Assembly: GCF_007991635.1 (NCBI RefSeq)
Contig: NZ_BJYS01000007.1
Span: forward strand, 62,001 to 126,000
From: Adhaeribacter aerolatus
Lineage (GTDB): Bacteria > Bacteroidota > Bacteroidia > Cytophagales > Hymenobacteraceae
Direction of reading: 5' to 3'
DNA length: 64,000 nt
Shown here: positions 1-9,469 of the stretch, one piece after another
Numbering within the stretch: the stretch's first letter is position 1
Layout: every line of letters begins with the position of its first letter
Program-made: the position numbers and the translations under genes
Notes under the pieces: model-generated
Database searches by the model: none
Told to the model about the DNA's origin: nothing
Seen by the model: the letters and a program-made list of their open reading frames with translations, nothing else

Positions 1-1445
1 AAATATATTTTATCGTTGTAGTTATAGCTACCCGAAATATTGGTCTGGAAAGCCGGCCGGTGGAATGGTTTGGCTAATAAATCGGTTGTATATTTGTTAA
101 TTTCGGTTTTAAGGCCTAACCGGAACCGCTCGGAATAATTATAAGATAACTCGCCTAAAAAGTTGATTACCTTGGTGGTACCATTGTCGTAAACTAAATC
201 GAATTTGGTAGAATCGGTTTGGCTGGCGTTAAAGAAATACAAATTACGGAAGCTCTGGTAACCGGCCCGGGCCGTGAATTTCAGGCTGCTGCCCAGGTTA
301 CCTGTTAAGCCGCCGTAAAAATCCAGCACTTTGTTTTCGTCGGCTACTTGTACATCCTGGTTCAGGTAAGGATTTTCCTGGGTTAGATCATGCAACGTTA
401 CCCGTTTCAGGTCGCCTTCGACGCCGGCAAATAATTGGAATTGATCATCCACCACTTCGTAACCCACCCGCACCGACGGATAAATATTTAATTTACGGGC
501 ATTGTTTACTTCGTCGCCGGTATAAGCAATAACCGCCCCCAACGATAAACTTACCAAATCCGAAACACTTTCGTAAGAAGGCCGCAACCTAAAATACCCG
601 CGGTTTATAGACGTTGAATCTTTATATCCTACAAAAGAAGCTTTGGCATCTACGTTAATTTTGGCATTTTCGTCTAAGGCGTAGCCTACCCCAATATTGG
701 TTAAAATATTAGACTCGCGGGCCCCAAACCGGTTGGTAAAATATTTAAAGCCTACGCCGCCCTGAAACTGCAATTCACTTTTAGATACCTTGTTGTTAAA
801 AAATATATCGGCTCCAATCCGGTTAAACACCTGCTTGATGGTATCGCGGTCAATCTTTTCGATAACAGGGCTGTATCCGTAAAAATTATAGCGATCATGA
901 TTGTAATACAAGTTACCGCCTACGGTCAAATCGCGGGTATACGACTCCGCATTGAATTTAATTTCTGAATTGGAAACGCCGGAATTGCTACCGTCCACGG
1001 GGCCTTTGGCAGAAGCAACGTGGCTCACATCAGCCCCGTAAGAGAATTGATTGTCGCGCTTGTTATGAAAATAACCTTTAACGTAAGCGGTGCTGTAATT
1101 GCCCAATCCCAATTTTATATAATTGCCGTTTACCTGGGTCAAATCCTCTTGCTTAATGGTTAAAACCCGCATGGGCAGGTTTAAATTATTAGTTGCCAAC
1201 CGGTAATCGGCAAAGCGGTAATTTACCTGACGCGGCTTTTTTTCGGGCGGCGGAATTCTCAGTTTCTCGAAATTACGGGTTGCTTCCGGCAATTCGTTCA
1301 CGCGGTTTTTTTCCACTACAATTTCCGCGTCTTCGAGTTTATTTTTTTCGCCCCAGCCGGTTTGCTGGGCCGCCAATGGCAATGACCAGAAAACACCCAG
1401 GCTGCAAAACGTAATTAAACTTATTTTTTTCAGATTACTACTCAT
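1..1445 (-). CDS. Outer-membrane beta-barrel protein (3' part beyond window)
   Basis: An open frame runs on the minus strand from an ATG at 1445 to the left edge without a stop, giving about 481 codons. The N-terminus is a signal peptide (MSSNLKKISLITF, hydrophobic core, cut after about LPLAAQ). A short charged/proline-rich stretch follows (IPPPEKKPRQVNYRF), then alternating amphipathic segments rich in Tyr, Phe, Asn and Gly, as in outer-membrane barrels (for example NGNYIKLGLGNYSTAYVKGY). No plug domain or TonB box is recognisable in the visible part. It starts 27 nt after the large TPR gene and is probably cotranscribed with it. Inference: a barrel partner of that TPR protein in the outer membrane. 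The substrate is unknown and the C-terminus lies outside the window. Confidence 0.75.
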   Translation of the reverse strand, partial: MSSNLKKISLITFCSLGVFWSLPLAAQQTGWGEKNKLEDAEIVVEKNRVNELPEATRNFEKLRIPPPEKKPRQVNYRFADYRLATNNLNLPMRVLTIKQEDLTQVNGNYIKLGLGNYSTAYVKGYFHNKRDNQFSYGADVSHVASAKGPVDGSNSGVSNSEIKFNAESYTRDLTVGGNLYYNHDRYNFYGYSPVIEKIDRDTIKQVFNRIGADIFFNNKVSKSELQFQGGVGFKYFTNRFGARESNILTNIGVGYALDENAKINVDAKASFVGYKDSTSINRGYFRLRPSYESVSDLVSLSLGAVIAYTGDEVNNARKLNIYPSVRVGYEVVDDQFQLFAGVEGDLKRVTLHDLTQENPYLNQDVQVADENKVLDFYGGLTGNLGSSLKFTARAGYQSFRNLYFFNASQTDSTKFDLVYDNGTTKVINFLGELSYNYSERFRLGLKTEINKYTTDLLAKPFHRPAFQTNISGSYNYNDKIY

Positions 1446-1472
1446 ATCGGGACTATTAGCGCTTTGCTTTAA

Positions 1473-4400
1473 TTACTTATTTGGATTTGCCTCACTGGTA
1501 CTGGTAGTATCGGGCGCAGGGGCCGGAGCGGCGGCTGGTTGGTCCAGGGCGGTCAATTTAGCTTTAGCTTCGTCTACCAGTTCTTTAATGGTGGCATTTT
1601 CGATAATAGAATTAAGGGTGGCTTTGGCCTGGAAGGTTTCTTTCTGAGCCACATAATTGTCGGCGATCAGCAAAAACGATTTTACCAGCCAGTAGTCGTA
1701 ATTAGCAAAGTTGGCGCTTACTTTCTGAGCTGCCTCCAGCGACTCTTTGTATTTGTTTTGCTTATAATATATTTCGGCGATAGCGTACTGGGCTTCAGCG
1801 CCGTTTACATCGGTAGCCGAAGTAGCCGTAGCCGTAAATTGTTTCAGGGCCTCATCTAGATTGCCCTGCGCATAAGTTGCCTTGGCCTTAAACAGGAGCG
1901 CCGAGTTATAAGCATTCAGGGCTGCATTTCCTTCGGCAATTAACTGATCGGCAACCTTGGTGGTATTAGCATAATCGTTCAGCAAAAAGTAGCTTCGCAT
2001 CATACCCATTAAAGCATTCGCTTGCTCCCGCTTGTTGGCCGGCGTTTCGCTGAGGCGGCTATAATATTTAATCGCTTCGGCGTAGTTTTTACCCTCAAAC
2101 TCCAGTTCTGCGGTCCTTTGCAACGCCCGGTTCATGTACTCGGTTTGGTTATCGGCCACTACTTGTCTAAACTGCACCAGGGCCTGATCCTTTTTGTTTG
2201 ATTTCAGGTAAGCGTCCGCCAGGAAATATTTGGCATCGCCGGCAAAAGTGGTGTTGGGGTAAGCTTTTATATAAGCTTCGAGCTTGGTAATAGCTTGGGC
2301 ATATTTTTCGTTGAAGTACAAGGTTTTAGCTGCCTCAAACTCAATACTTTCCAGGGCATTGCTTTGTGGGTTAGCCGCCCGGAAACGGGCAATATACGGC
2401 TCTACGCCTTCGCTCTGGTTATTGGCCGCCATGGTTTCCTGCAAACTCAGTAAAGCATTGGATGCAATTTTAGAGGAAGGATATTCATCCAAAACCCGTT
2501 TAAAATCCGCAATAGCTTCGTTTGGCTTCTTTAAGTTATTATAAGCCAGGCCTCTTTTTTGCAGGGCAAAAGGTACCAAACGGCTGGCAGAACGGTTCAC
2601 AATTAAATCAGAAAAGCCCGATATAGCGGTAGCATAACTGCCGGCTTCAAAATCAAGGATGGCTTTCTGGTAAATTCCTTCGTCGGCGTATTGCGATTTA
2701 GGATATTGTGCTAGCAAAGTACGTAAGCTCTGGTCGGCTTCTTCGCGCCGGCCGGTAAGGCCAAATATTACACCCCGCTGAAAGTAAGCGTAGTCGCGGT
2801 CTTGAGCGTTCTGAGCAATGGCCTGATCGTACAGTTTCAGGGCCTGCGGGTAATTTTTGGCAATGTAATAACAGTCGGCCAGCCGGATGAGCGCATCATT
2901 CAGGTAAGCCGGGTTGCTTTTGGCCTCGCTGTCGGAAATGTAGGCGTTAAAATGCGTCTGGGCTTTATCGTATTGTTTGGTATTGTAATAAGCGTAGCCA
3001 ATGCCGTAACGGGTCTTTGGGTAATATTCGGTTTTATTCGCCTTAGCGGTCCGGAAAACGGCGCCGTAACTGTTAATGGCATCGTTATACCGTTGCGCAA
3101 TCGAGTAAGCTTCGCCTTTCAGGAAATGACTGGCTGCTTTTAATTCATTGTCGTAAGGAAATTGCAGCGATTTATCAAGCATTTGTACCGCTTCCTGAAA
3201 ACGGCTGTCGTTAAACAATTTTACACCCTGGTAATAGGTAACCCGCTGGTAGGTCTGGTTAATACGTTCGCTGCGGTTACTTAGGCTTTCGATGTGCCGG
3301 ATGGCTTCGGCGTAGTTATTCGAGTTCAGGTACGATTCGCTTAAAATATCGTCGGCTTCGGAAGCAAATTTTGACTTGGGGAATTTTTTGTTAAACTCCG
3401 CCATGGCATTAATCACTTCACTGAAATTGCCGGTTTCGTAATTAAGCTGGGCGTATTTAATATAAGAAGCTTCGGTAATTTGTTTGTCAAACTCCTGGCG
3501 GCGGGCCTGGTCAAAAGCCGTTAGGGCAAACTGCGGATTTTTCTCTTTCAGGTAACTTAAACCCAAATGGTAGGCGGCATTCTGCCCTAAAGCATTTTTT
3601 TGCAAGGCCACATTCTTCAGGTAAGTAATAGCGTTTTTATAATCGTCTACTTTGTAATAAGAAAAACCAATTTTATACTCCAGGTTATCTTCAATAGTGC
3701 GTTTGCCTTTCACATACTCGTTAAAATACCGGTTGGCATTCTTGTAATCGCCCTGCTGAAAATAAGCATCTCCTACCAAAGCCCGGATTTCGTCGGCATT
3801 TTGTGGCAGCGGATTACTTTTTAACACGCGTTCCCCGTACGAAACTACTTCTTTCAGATCACCTTCCTTGTAAGAAATTTCGGTGAGCATGTACGGCACA
3901 ATCTGCTTGTATGCTTCATTTTTTTCCGCCTCGCGTAAATCTTTTTTGGCACTGGCGTAATCACCGTCGCGGTAGGCTATATAACCGGCATAATAATTAG
4001 CGGCATAAACAAAACCGTGGTCGCCAGTTTTACTCCGATCGAAAAGCGGTTTGGCCTTTTTAAAATCTTTCTGGGCAAAATATGCATAGCCCAGCTTAAA
4101 CTCCGCTTCTTTGGCTTGCTTGTTATCCAGTTTATTCGTGGGTACTTTTTCTAAATATTCTACGGCCTTGTTGTAATTCTTTTTATTAAAGTAAAAAAGA
4201 CCAAGTTCGTAGTAAGCCAGCGACGCTTTAGGGTGGGCCGGGTAAGCACTGGCAAAATCCAGGATTAGATTTTCGGCATTGTTATGCAATAAATACAGGC
4301 CACTTACCGCATAATAATATTGGGCATCGGCAGCCTGGGCATCGTCTTGCTGCAAGCTTACGTATTTGGCAAAAGCCTGCTGCGCTGCCCCGTACAACTG

Positions 4401-4532
4401 CCGATCGAATAATTCCAACCCTTCCTGATAAAAACGTTCTTTCGAAGTAAATGCTTGCTGGTGTTGGGCTTCTGCCCAATGAGCGCCGCTTACCAAAGCC
4501 GATGTAATGATTATCTTGTGGAATTTATTCAT
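1473..4532 (-). CDS. Large exported tetratricopeptide-repeat protein
   Basis: This 1019-residue protein has an N-terminal signal peptide (cut near GAHWAEA). Nearly the whole length is TPR helix pairs, with repeated motifs such as AEFKLGYAYFAQKDFKKA and YYNTKQYDKAQTHFNAYI. It ends in a Pro/Ala/Thr-rich tail (DQPAAAPAPAPDTTSTSEAN), which may be a flexible or cell-wall-spanning segment. No catalytic domain is visible. TPR arrays of this size act as scaffolds; in Bacteroidota such proteins are often encoded beside outer-membrane barrels, as here. Periplasmic location and a role in envelope assembly or transport are inferred. The ATG at 4532 is followed directly by the signal peptide, so the start is credible. 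Confidence 0.8.
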   Translation of the reverse strand: MNKFHKIIITSALVSGAHWAEAQHQQAFTSKERFYQEGLELFDRQLYGAAQQAFAKYVSLQQDDAQAADAQYYYAVSGLYLLHNNAENLILDFASAYPAHPKASLAYYELGLFYFNKKNYNKAVEYLEKVPTNKLDNKQAKEAEFKLGYAYFAQKDFKKAKPLFDRSKTGDHGFVYAANYYAGYIAYRDGDYASAKKDLREAEKNEAYKQIVPYMLTEISYKEGDLKEVVSYGERVLKSNPLPQNADEIRALVGDAYFQQGDYKNANRYFNEYVKGKRTIEDNLEYKIGFSYYKVDDYKNAITYLKNVALQKNALGQNAAYHLGLSYLKEKNPQFALTAFDQARRQEFDKQITEASYIKYAQLNYETGNFSEVINAMAEFNKKFPKSKFASEADDILSESYLNSNNYAEAIRHIESLSNRSERINQTYQRVTYYQGVKLFNDSRFQEAVQMLDKSLQFPYDNELKAASHFLKGEAYSIAQRYNDAINSYGAVFRTAKANKTEYYPKTRYGIGYAYYNTKQYDKAQTHFNAYISDSEAKSNPAYLNDALIRLADCYYIAKNYPQALKLYDQAIAQNAQDRDYAYFQRGVIFGLTGRREEADQSLRTLLAQYPKSQYADEGIYQKAILDFEAGSYATAISGFSDLIVNRSASRLVPFALQKRGLAYNNLKKPNEAIADFKRVLDEYPSSKIASNALLSLQETMAANNQSEGVEPYIARFRAANPQSNALESIEFEAAKTLYFNEKYAQAITKLEAYIKAYPNTTFAGDAKYFLADAYLKSNKKDQALVQFRQVVADNQTEYMNRALQRTAELEFEGKNYAEAIKYYSRLSETPANKREQANALMGMMRSYFLLNDYANTTKVADQLIAEGNAALNAYNSALLFKAKATYAQGNLDEALKQFTATATSATDVNGAEAQYAIAEIYYKQNKYKESLEAAQKVSANFANYDYWLVKSFLLIADNYVAQKETFQAKATLNSIIENATIKELVDEAKAKLTALDQPAAAPAPAPDTTSTSEANPNK

Positions 4533-4720
4533 ACCAATTGTCTTGACCGGTGTGCTTCCGGAACTTCTGAGTCGTCAAAAATAATAAAAAATAGGTTGCG
4601 GGAAAGCAGTTTTTAACCGGAAGTTTGGAACCGGAAGAAATTTTAATAGGAGTTCTTTCCTCTGGTTAAGGTCTAAACCGGGTGTTGCTACATAACGCCC
4701 CCGCCAGGTTAAATATTGGT

Positions 4721-5764
4721 TTAAACCGCTAAAACTTCTTCCGGAATCGGGTGCAGAATTTTAAAAACCAATTCCCGCAAAATTTCGCCGTCGCCCATGT
4801 TGCCGCCCTCGATGCCTTTCGATTGCAGATCGGCCTGCCGGATAAAATGAATAATTTGCACCGTGCGGCCATAATTAAACAGGCGCATGGCCTGCACATA
4901 TTCTTTTACCAAAAAACTGCGGTTACCCAAACTCTTGCTAATGGCACTTTCAGATTTATCGGGCGATGCGTGCAGGCAAAGGAGTTTCGTAAAAAAAGAG
5001 AACAGCAAGGTAATATTGGGAATCAGGGGATTATTCTTCGGGTTGGCTTCGAAATAATTAACAATCCGGTTAGCCTTTAGCACATCCTGGTTAATCAGGG
5101 CCGTTTGGAGCTCAAAAATATTGTAATCTTTGCTGATGCCTACATTTTCCTGCACCAGGTTTTCCGAAATGGTTTGCCCTTCTTTCAGGTTAATGGCGAG
5201 TTTGTCTATTTCGTTGGCAAGCCGCGAAATATCGGCCCCAATGTACTCGCTCAAAAGCATCGTAGCCTTGGGATTAATCTGCAGGCCTTTGTTTTTGATA
5301 TAACTGTTAATCCAGGCGGGTACCTGGTTATCGTACAGTTTTTTGGTGGTGAGGAGTACGGCGTGTTTGTTTACGGTTTTGGCAAATGCTTTGCGGCCGT
5401 CCAGTACTTTATGTTTATAACAAAATACCAGTACGGTGCTGGGCAATGGGTTCTGAAAATAAGCTTCCAGTTGCTTTATACCCGATTCTTTGTCGATATC
5501 GGCTGTAGCCTGGGCCTCTTTTACAATCACTACCTGCCGTTCGGCCATCATGGGGTAGCGCTTAGCCTGCAGCAGAATAGTAGCAATATCTACGTCTTTG
5601 CCGTACAAAACCACCTGGTTAAAACCTTTTTCGCTTTCCGATAAAACCTTTTCTTCGATAAAATTCGCGATTAAATCAATATAATAAGGTTCTTCGCCCT
5701 GCAAGAAGTAAATCGGTGCGTATTGTTTATTCCTTAATTTTACTAAAATTTCGTCGGCAGTCAT
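4721..5764 (-). CDS. holA: DNA polymerase III delta subunit
   Basis: At 347 residues this matches HolA in length and layout: an N-terminal RecA-like/AAA+ fold opening with MTADEILVKLRNKQYAPIYF and LQGEEPYYIDLIANFI, a middle helical lid (LSEYIGADISRLANEIDKLA) and a C-terminal collar domain. Delta is the clamp-loader subunit that opens the beta sliding clamp during replication. Its degenerate AAA+ core lacks a proper Walker A motif, as is normal for delta. It is transcribed away from tyrS across a roughly 300-nt gap and in the same direction as the TPR gene downstream. The ATG at 5764 fits family starts. Confidence 0.93.
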   Translation of the reverse strand: MTADEILVKLRNKQYAPIYFLQGEEPYYIDLIANFIEEKVLSESEKGFNQVVLYGKDVDIATILLQAKRYPMMAERQVVIVKEAQATADIDKESGIKQLEAYFQNPLPSTVLVFCYKHKVLDGRKAFAKTVNKHAVLLTTKKLYDNQVPAWINSYIKNKGLQINPKATMLLSEYIGADISRLANEIDKLAINLKEGQTISENLVQENVGISKDYNIFELQTALINQDVLKANRIVNYFEANPKNNPLIPNITLLFSFFTKLLCLHASPDKSESAISKSLGNRSFLVKEYVQAMRLFNYGRTVQIIHFIRQADLQSKGIEGGNMGDGEILRELVFKILHPIPEEVLAV

Positions 5765-6005
5765 AAAACAAAAATACGGTAGTAAACCCGAAGGAACAAG
5801 GAAAGCAGGTATTCGATTTGACCTACCTGGATATTAAATAGGATAACCGGTCAATCGTCCTAAACAGCAGTTTTTCCTTTTGTTGGTTGAGCCCATTCAA
5901 AATTCAGACCAAAAATAGCTTGCCGGAAAGGTTAAAATTTTGCTCCCGAGCGCTACTACCGGGCTTTTACGCTTGCAATTATATAATACAGCTTGATTTT
6001 TCCCA

Positions 6006-6013
6006 TATCTTTG
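6006..6013 (+). promoter_or_regulatory. Bacteroidota-type -7 box upstream of tyrS
   Basis: TATCTTTG matches the TAnnTTTG consensus recognised by the Bacteroidota primary sigma factor. It lies about 50 nt before the tyrS ATG. The TTG trinucleotides upstream are not at ideal -33 spacing, so only the -7 element is clear. Confidence 0.45.
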
Positions 6014-6062
6014 CACCGCTAAAAATAGCTGGTTATTAAACCACTACCGCTAATTACATACC

Positions 6063-7373
6063 ATGAACCTGATTGAAGAATTAAGATGGCGGGGCATGCT
6101 GCACGATTTCATGCCCGGCACCGAAGAACAACTAGCTTCCGGCATGACGACCGGTTATATTGGCTTTGACCCTACAGCCCACTCTTTACATATTGGCAAC
6201 CTGGCCACCATTATGCTTTTGGTGCATTTGCAACGGGCCGGTCATAAACCTATTGCCTTAGTAGGCGGCGCTACCGGCATGATTGGCGACCCTTCTTTTA
6301 AAGCTTCGGAACGCAGCATGCTTTCGGAAGAAACGTTGCAATTTAACCAGGCGGGCATTCAAAAACAGTTAGAAAAATTTCTGGATTTTGACTGCGGCGC
6401 CAACTCGGCCGAAGTGGTAAATAACTACGATTGGATGAAGGATTTCTCCTTTTTAGGCTTTTTGCGGGAAGTAGGCAAACACCTGACGGTGAATTACATG
6501 ATTAAAAAAGATGCCGTGCAAAAACGCCTGAATGTAAGCGAAGAAGGAGAAGGCCGCGCCGAAGGTATTTCGTTCACCGAGTTCTCGTATCAGTTGCTGC
6601 AAGGCTATGATTTTTACCATTTGTACAAGCATAAAAACGTGCTGCTGCAAATGGGAGCCTCCGACCAATGGGGCAATATAACTACCGGTACTGAGTTAAT
6701 CCGGCGAATAGACGGTGGTAAAGCCTTTGCCTTAGTAGGGAAGCTGGTTACCAAGTCTGATGGTACTAAGTTTGGTAAATCTGAAGGCGGCAATGTGTGG
6801 CTCGACCCGAACTTAACTTCGCCGTACCAGTTTTACCAGTTCTGGCTGAACCTGGCCGATGACGAAGCAAAAAAGCTGATTAAAGTTTACACCCTTTTAC
6901 CCCAAGAAGAAATTGAAGGCTTAATAAGCCAGCACGACGAAGCGCCGCATTTGCGCACTTTGCAAAAAGCCTTGGCCAAAGAAGTAACTACCCGCGTGCA
7001 TTCCGCCGAAGATTACATGGCCGCTGTAGAGGCATCCGAAATATTGTTTGGTAAAGGCGATATTAATGCCTTGAAGAAATTATCGGAAGACTTATTGCTA
7101 ACGGTTTTTGAAGGCGTACCTCTGGTTTCGGTTTCCCGGTCAGATTTTGAATCGGCGGCTACTGTACCGGATTTATTAGCGGACGCTACCCAGCAGCAGG
7201 TTTTTGAATCGAAAGGCGAAGCCAAGCGCATGATCCAGAATGGTGGGGTAAACATTAACCGGCAAAAAGTAAGTTTATTCGATGCCGGCAATGGCTTTGA
7301 GTTACTGCACAATAAATATTTGGTGGTACAGAAAGGCAAGAAAAATTATTACCTACTGGCGGTAACTGAATAG
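6063..7373 (+). CDS. tyrS: Tyrosyl-tRNA synthetase
   Basis: This 436-residue class I synthetase charges tRNA-Tyr in the cytoplasm. Visible motifs are the HIGH variant HIGN ([12 protein letters not shown], near residue 40), the family stretch [15 protein letters not shown], the Rossmann segment [18 protein letters not shown], and the KMSKS loop as KFGKSEGG (about residue 237). A C-terminal S4-like RNA-binding domain is seen at roughly 360-425 ([17 protein letters not shown]). Length and order are those of bacterial TyrRS. It is apparently monocistronic: a bidirectional hairpin lies about 250 nt downstream. Confidence 0.97.
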   Translation: MNLIEELRWRGMLHDFMPGTEEQLASGMTTGYIGFDPTAHSLHIGNLATIMLLVHLQRAGHKPIALVGGATGMIGDPSFKASERSMLSEETLQFNQAGIQKQLEKFLDFDCGANSAEVVNNYDWMKDFSFLGFLREVGKHLTVNYMIKKDAVQKRLNVSEEGEGRAEGISFTEFSYQLLQGYDFYHLYKHKNVLLQMGASDQWGNITTGTELIRRIDGGKAFALVGKLVTKSDGTKFGKSEGGNVWLDPNLTSPYQFYQFWLNLADDEAKKLIKVYTLLPQEEIEGLISQHDEAPHLRTLQKALAKEVTTRVHSAEDYMAAVEASEILFGKGDINALKKLSEDLLLTVFEGVPLVSVSRSDFESAATVPDLLADATQQQVFESKGEAKRMIQNGGVNINRQKVSLFDAGNGFELLHNKYLVVQKGKKNYYLLAVTE

Positions 7374-7622
7374 TAGCAGAGAACTTGTTTAGTTGTTTAA
7401 GTAAAGTAAACCGCTGCCCTTGCTAGTTTATAATCCAGCAAGGGTGCTGCGTAGCTTAAAATTAGTGGTGATAACACTACCAATAGCACTCGTTCTTGCT
7501 CAAAACAGCTTCATAATTTAAATATGTCAGGTTTACAATCTGCCATATTAATATTAATAAGGAGGTTAATTTAAGAATTACCAGAACAGTTTATTAGGGC
7601 AAGCCCCCTACTGGCTATAAAT

Positions 7623-7653
7623 AAAAAAAGTGACCTTCCTGGTCACCTTTTTT
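7623..7653. terminator. Bidirectional hairpin terminator between tyrS and the histone-like gene
   Basis: The stem GTGACC/GGTCAC (7630-7635 with 7641-7646) has a 5-nt loop and is flanked by an A-tract on one side and a T-tract on the other. It can therefore terminate transcription from both directions between two convergent genes. The rest of 7374-7682 contains only a second hairpin (CCCTTGCT/AGCAAGGG, 7417-7444) without a T-tract. Confidence 0.75.
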
Positions 7654-7682
7654 GTTTGTGTTCAGCGTTAATTAAGGTTGGC

Positions 7683-7898
7683 TTACTTTTTGGCTTTGCT
7701 TGCTTTAGCTGCGTCTTCGTTGGCAGTGTTATTTTTCATATCCTGCACCTCTTTCCGAAGGTCTTGCGCTAAATTCTTCAGGTCTTGCATACCTTTACGA
7801 ACACGCGTACCTGCTGCGGAATTGCCCTTCTCATAGAACTTTTCGAAATCCGCTTCCAGCGACATTACTAAATCTCTTACTTTACTGAACTTGTTCAT
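7683..7898 (-). CDS. Histone H1-like (Hc1-type) small basic protein
   Basis: This 71-residue, highly charged, helical protein resembles the chlamydial Hc1/H1-like family common in Bacteroidota. The N-terminal half is helical (MNKFSKVRDLVMSLEADFEK), followed by VRKGMQDLKNLAQDLRKEV, and the tail is rich in Ala and Lys (AAKASKAKK). No enzymatic motif is present. The expected role, by family, is nucleoid association and DNA compaction. It stands alone between tyrS and the oxoamine synthase, with its own upstream spacer and a hairpin terminator just downstream. The short basic tail compared with eukaryotic H1 is typical. Whether it binds DNA here is inferred. Confidence 0.75.
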   Translation of the reverse strand: MNKFSKVRDLVMSLEADFEKFYEKGNSAAGTRVRKGMQDLKNLAQDLRKEVQDMKNNTANEDAAKASKAKK

Positions 7899-8016
7899 TG
7901 TTTTTTGTTATGTGTGTGGAACATGTATTTGATCGCTCTAATATAGTAAAAATTGAATTAGAAGCAAAAAAAACAGCTTTTTTTACTATTTAAAGTCGAT
8001 CTGGGTAATATTTCTT

Positions 8017-9264
8017 TTACGAAACAGCCGGTATTGCAGTTTGTTTAGAATATTGTCCCTGTTCCAGCTTCTGCGCAATCTTCTCGAAAGCGCTGATTGT
8101 TTCTTCCACGTCGGCTAAAGTATGCGCGGCAGTAGGAATTAACCGGAGCATGATAACATCTTTTGGCACTACCGGGTACACCACAATAGAACAGAAAATA
8201 CTAAAGTTTTCGCGTAAATCCAAAGTAAGGGCAGTAGCATCCGGTATCTGTCCTTTTAAAACAACCGGTGTTACGCACGATTGCGTGGTACCAATATTAA
8301 AACCACGGCTCCGCAAGCCATTTTGCAGCGCGTAAGTAATTTCCCATAGCTTATCTTTTAACTGTGGCTGGGTACGCAATAACTCCAACCGCTTTAAAGC
8401 GCCAATTACCAGTGGCATAGGCAACGATTTGGCAAATATCTGCGAGCGCATGTTGTAGCGCAAATATTCGATAACCTGCTCCGGACCGGCCACGAACGCG
8501 CCGATACTGGCCATGGATTTGGCAAAGGTAGAGAAATAAACATCAATGCCGTCCTGCACCTCAAAATGCTCGCCGGTTCCGGCACCGGTTTTACCCTGGG
8601 TACCAAATCCGTGGGCATCATCAATAAATAGCCGGAATTTATATTTTTCTTTTAAAGCCACAATTGCCGGCAAGTTCCCCAGGTTTCCCGACATACCGAA
8701 TACCCCTTCGGTAATTACGAGAATGGCACCACCGGTTTCGTTTACCATGCGGGTTGCCCGCTGCAGCTGCTTTTCCAGGTTATCCATGTTGTTATGGGCG
8801 TATACAAAACGCTTACCCTGGTGCAGCCGCACACCATCGATGATACAGGCGTGTGATTCTGCATCGTAAACGATAACATCGTGCCGGTCTACCAGGGCAT
8901 CAATAATCGAAACAACCCCCTGGTAACCAAAATTTAAAAGTAACGCGTCTTCTTTCTGCACAAAATCAGCCAATTCAGACTCCAGTAATTCGTGCTGTGT
9001 ACTATTACCCGACATAATCCGGGCTCCCATCGGCGTAGCCATACCCCACTCAGCAGCGGCTTCGGCATCTACTTTTCGCACTTCCGGATGGTTTGCCAAA
9101 CCTAAATAATTATTTAAACTCCAGGTTAGCACTTCTTTTCCCCGGAAAGTCATGCGGGGATTAATTTCTCCTTCCAACTTCGGGAAAGTAAAGTAACCAT
9201 GAGCGTAATGCGAATGGCTTCCTAGAGGGCCACGGTTAGCAAGTAATTTTTCGAATAAATCCAC
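8017..9264 (-). CDS. Alpha-oxoamine synthase (serine palmitoyltransferase / cysteate acyltransferase type)
   Basis: This PLP-dependent fold-type I enzyme belongs to the family of SPT, KBL, BioF and HemA, which condense an acyl thioester with an amino acid. Visible motifs are the SLNNYLGL substrate segment, DAESHACIIDG, DDAHGFGTQGKTGAG around the PLP-binding Asp, and the Schiff-base lysine in TFAKSMASIGAFVAG. The extended N-terminus (LGSHSHYAHGYFTFPKLEGE) is typical of a Bacteroidota subgroup rather than of KBL. Likely products are the long-chain base of sphingolipids or of sulfonolipids (capnine type); the sequence alone does not decide. I place the start at GTG 9264, giving MDLFEKLL, where this subgroup normally begins. 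A longer frame opens at TTG 9291. Confidence 0.75.
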   Translation of the reverse strand: MDLFEKLLANRGPLGSHSHYAHGYFTFPKLEGEINPRMTFRGKEVLTWSLNNYLGLANHPEVRKVDAEAAAEWGMATPMGARIMSGNSTQHELLESELADFVQKEDALLLNFGYQGVVSIIDALVDRHDVIVYDAESHACIIDGVRLHQGKRFVYAHNNMDNLEKQLQRATRMVNETGGAILVITEGVFGMSGNLGNLPAIVALKEKYKFRLFIDDAHGFGTQGKTGAGTGEHFEVQDGIDVYFSTFAKSMASIGAFVAGPEQVIEYLRYNMRSQIFAKSLPMPLVIGALKRLELLRTQPQLKDKLWEITYALQNGLRSRGFNIGTTQSCVTPVVLKGQIPDATALTLDLRENFSIFCSIVVYPVVPKDVIMLRLIPTAAHTLADVEETISAFEKIAQKLEQGQYSKQTAIPAVS

Positions 9265-9469
9265 TATCTCAATTTTTTTATAAAAAATCAATTAAATAAA
9301 GTTCAGTCTATTAACCTTAAACTGAACCCTTTTGGTGGGCACAAATTTATAGTTTTATCTTTTCATATCCAATGTTGCCGCCCGGCCTTTTAACGTTATT
9401 TTAAGAGGCTCCTATTTTTATATTAGCGGGTAATACTGTTTCTTTGAGTTGCGGTAAGGTAATTCGATT

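Noticed and set aside
5105-5644. 179-codon plus-strand open frame inside holA
   Set aside because: It lies wholly on the opposite strand of a clear HolA gene, with composition typical of an antisense shadow (runs of Phe, Val, Tyr).
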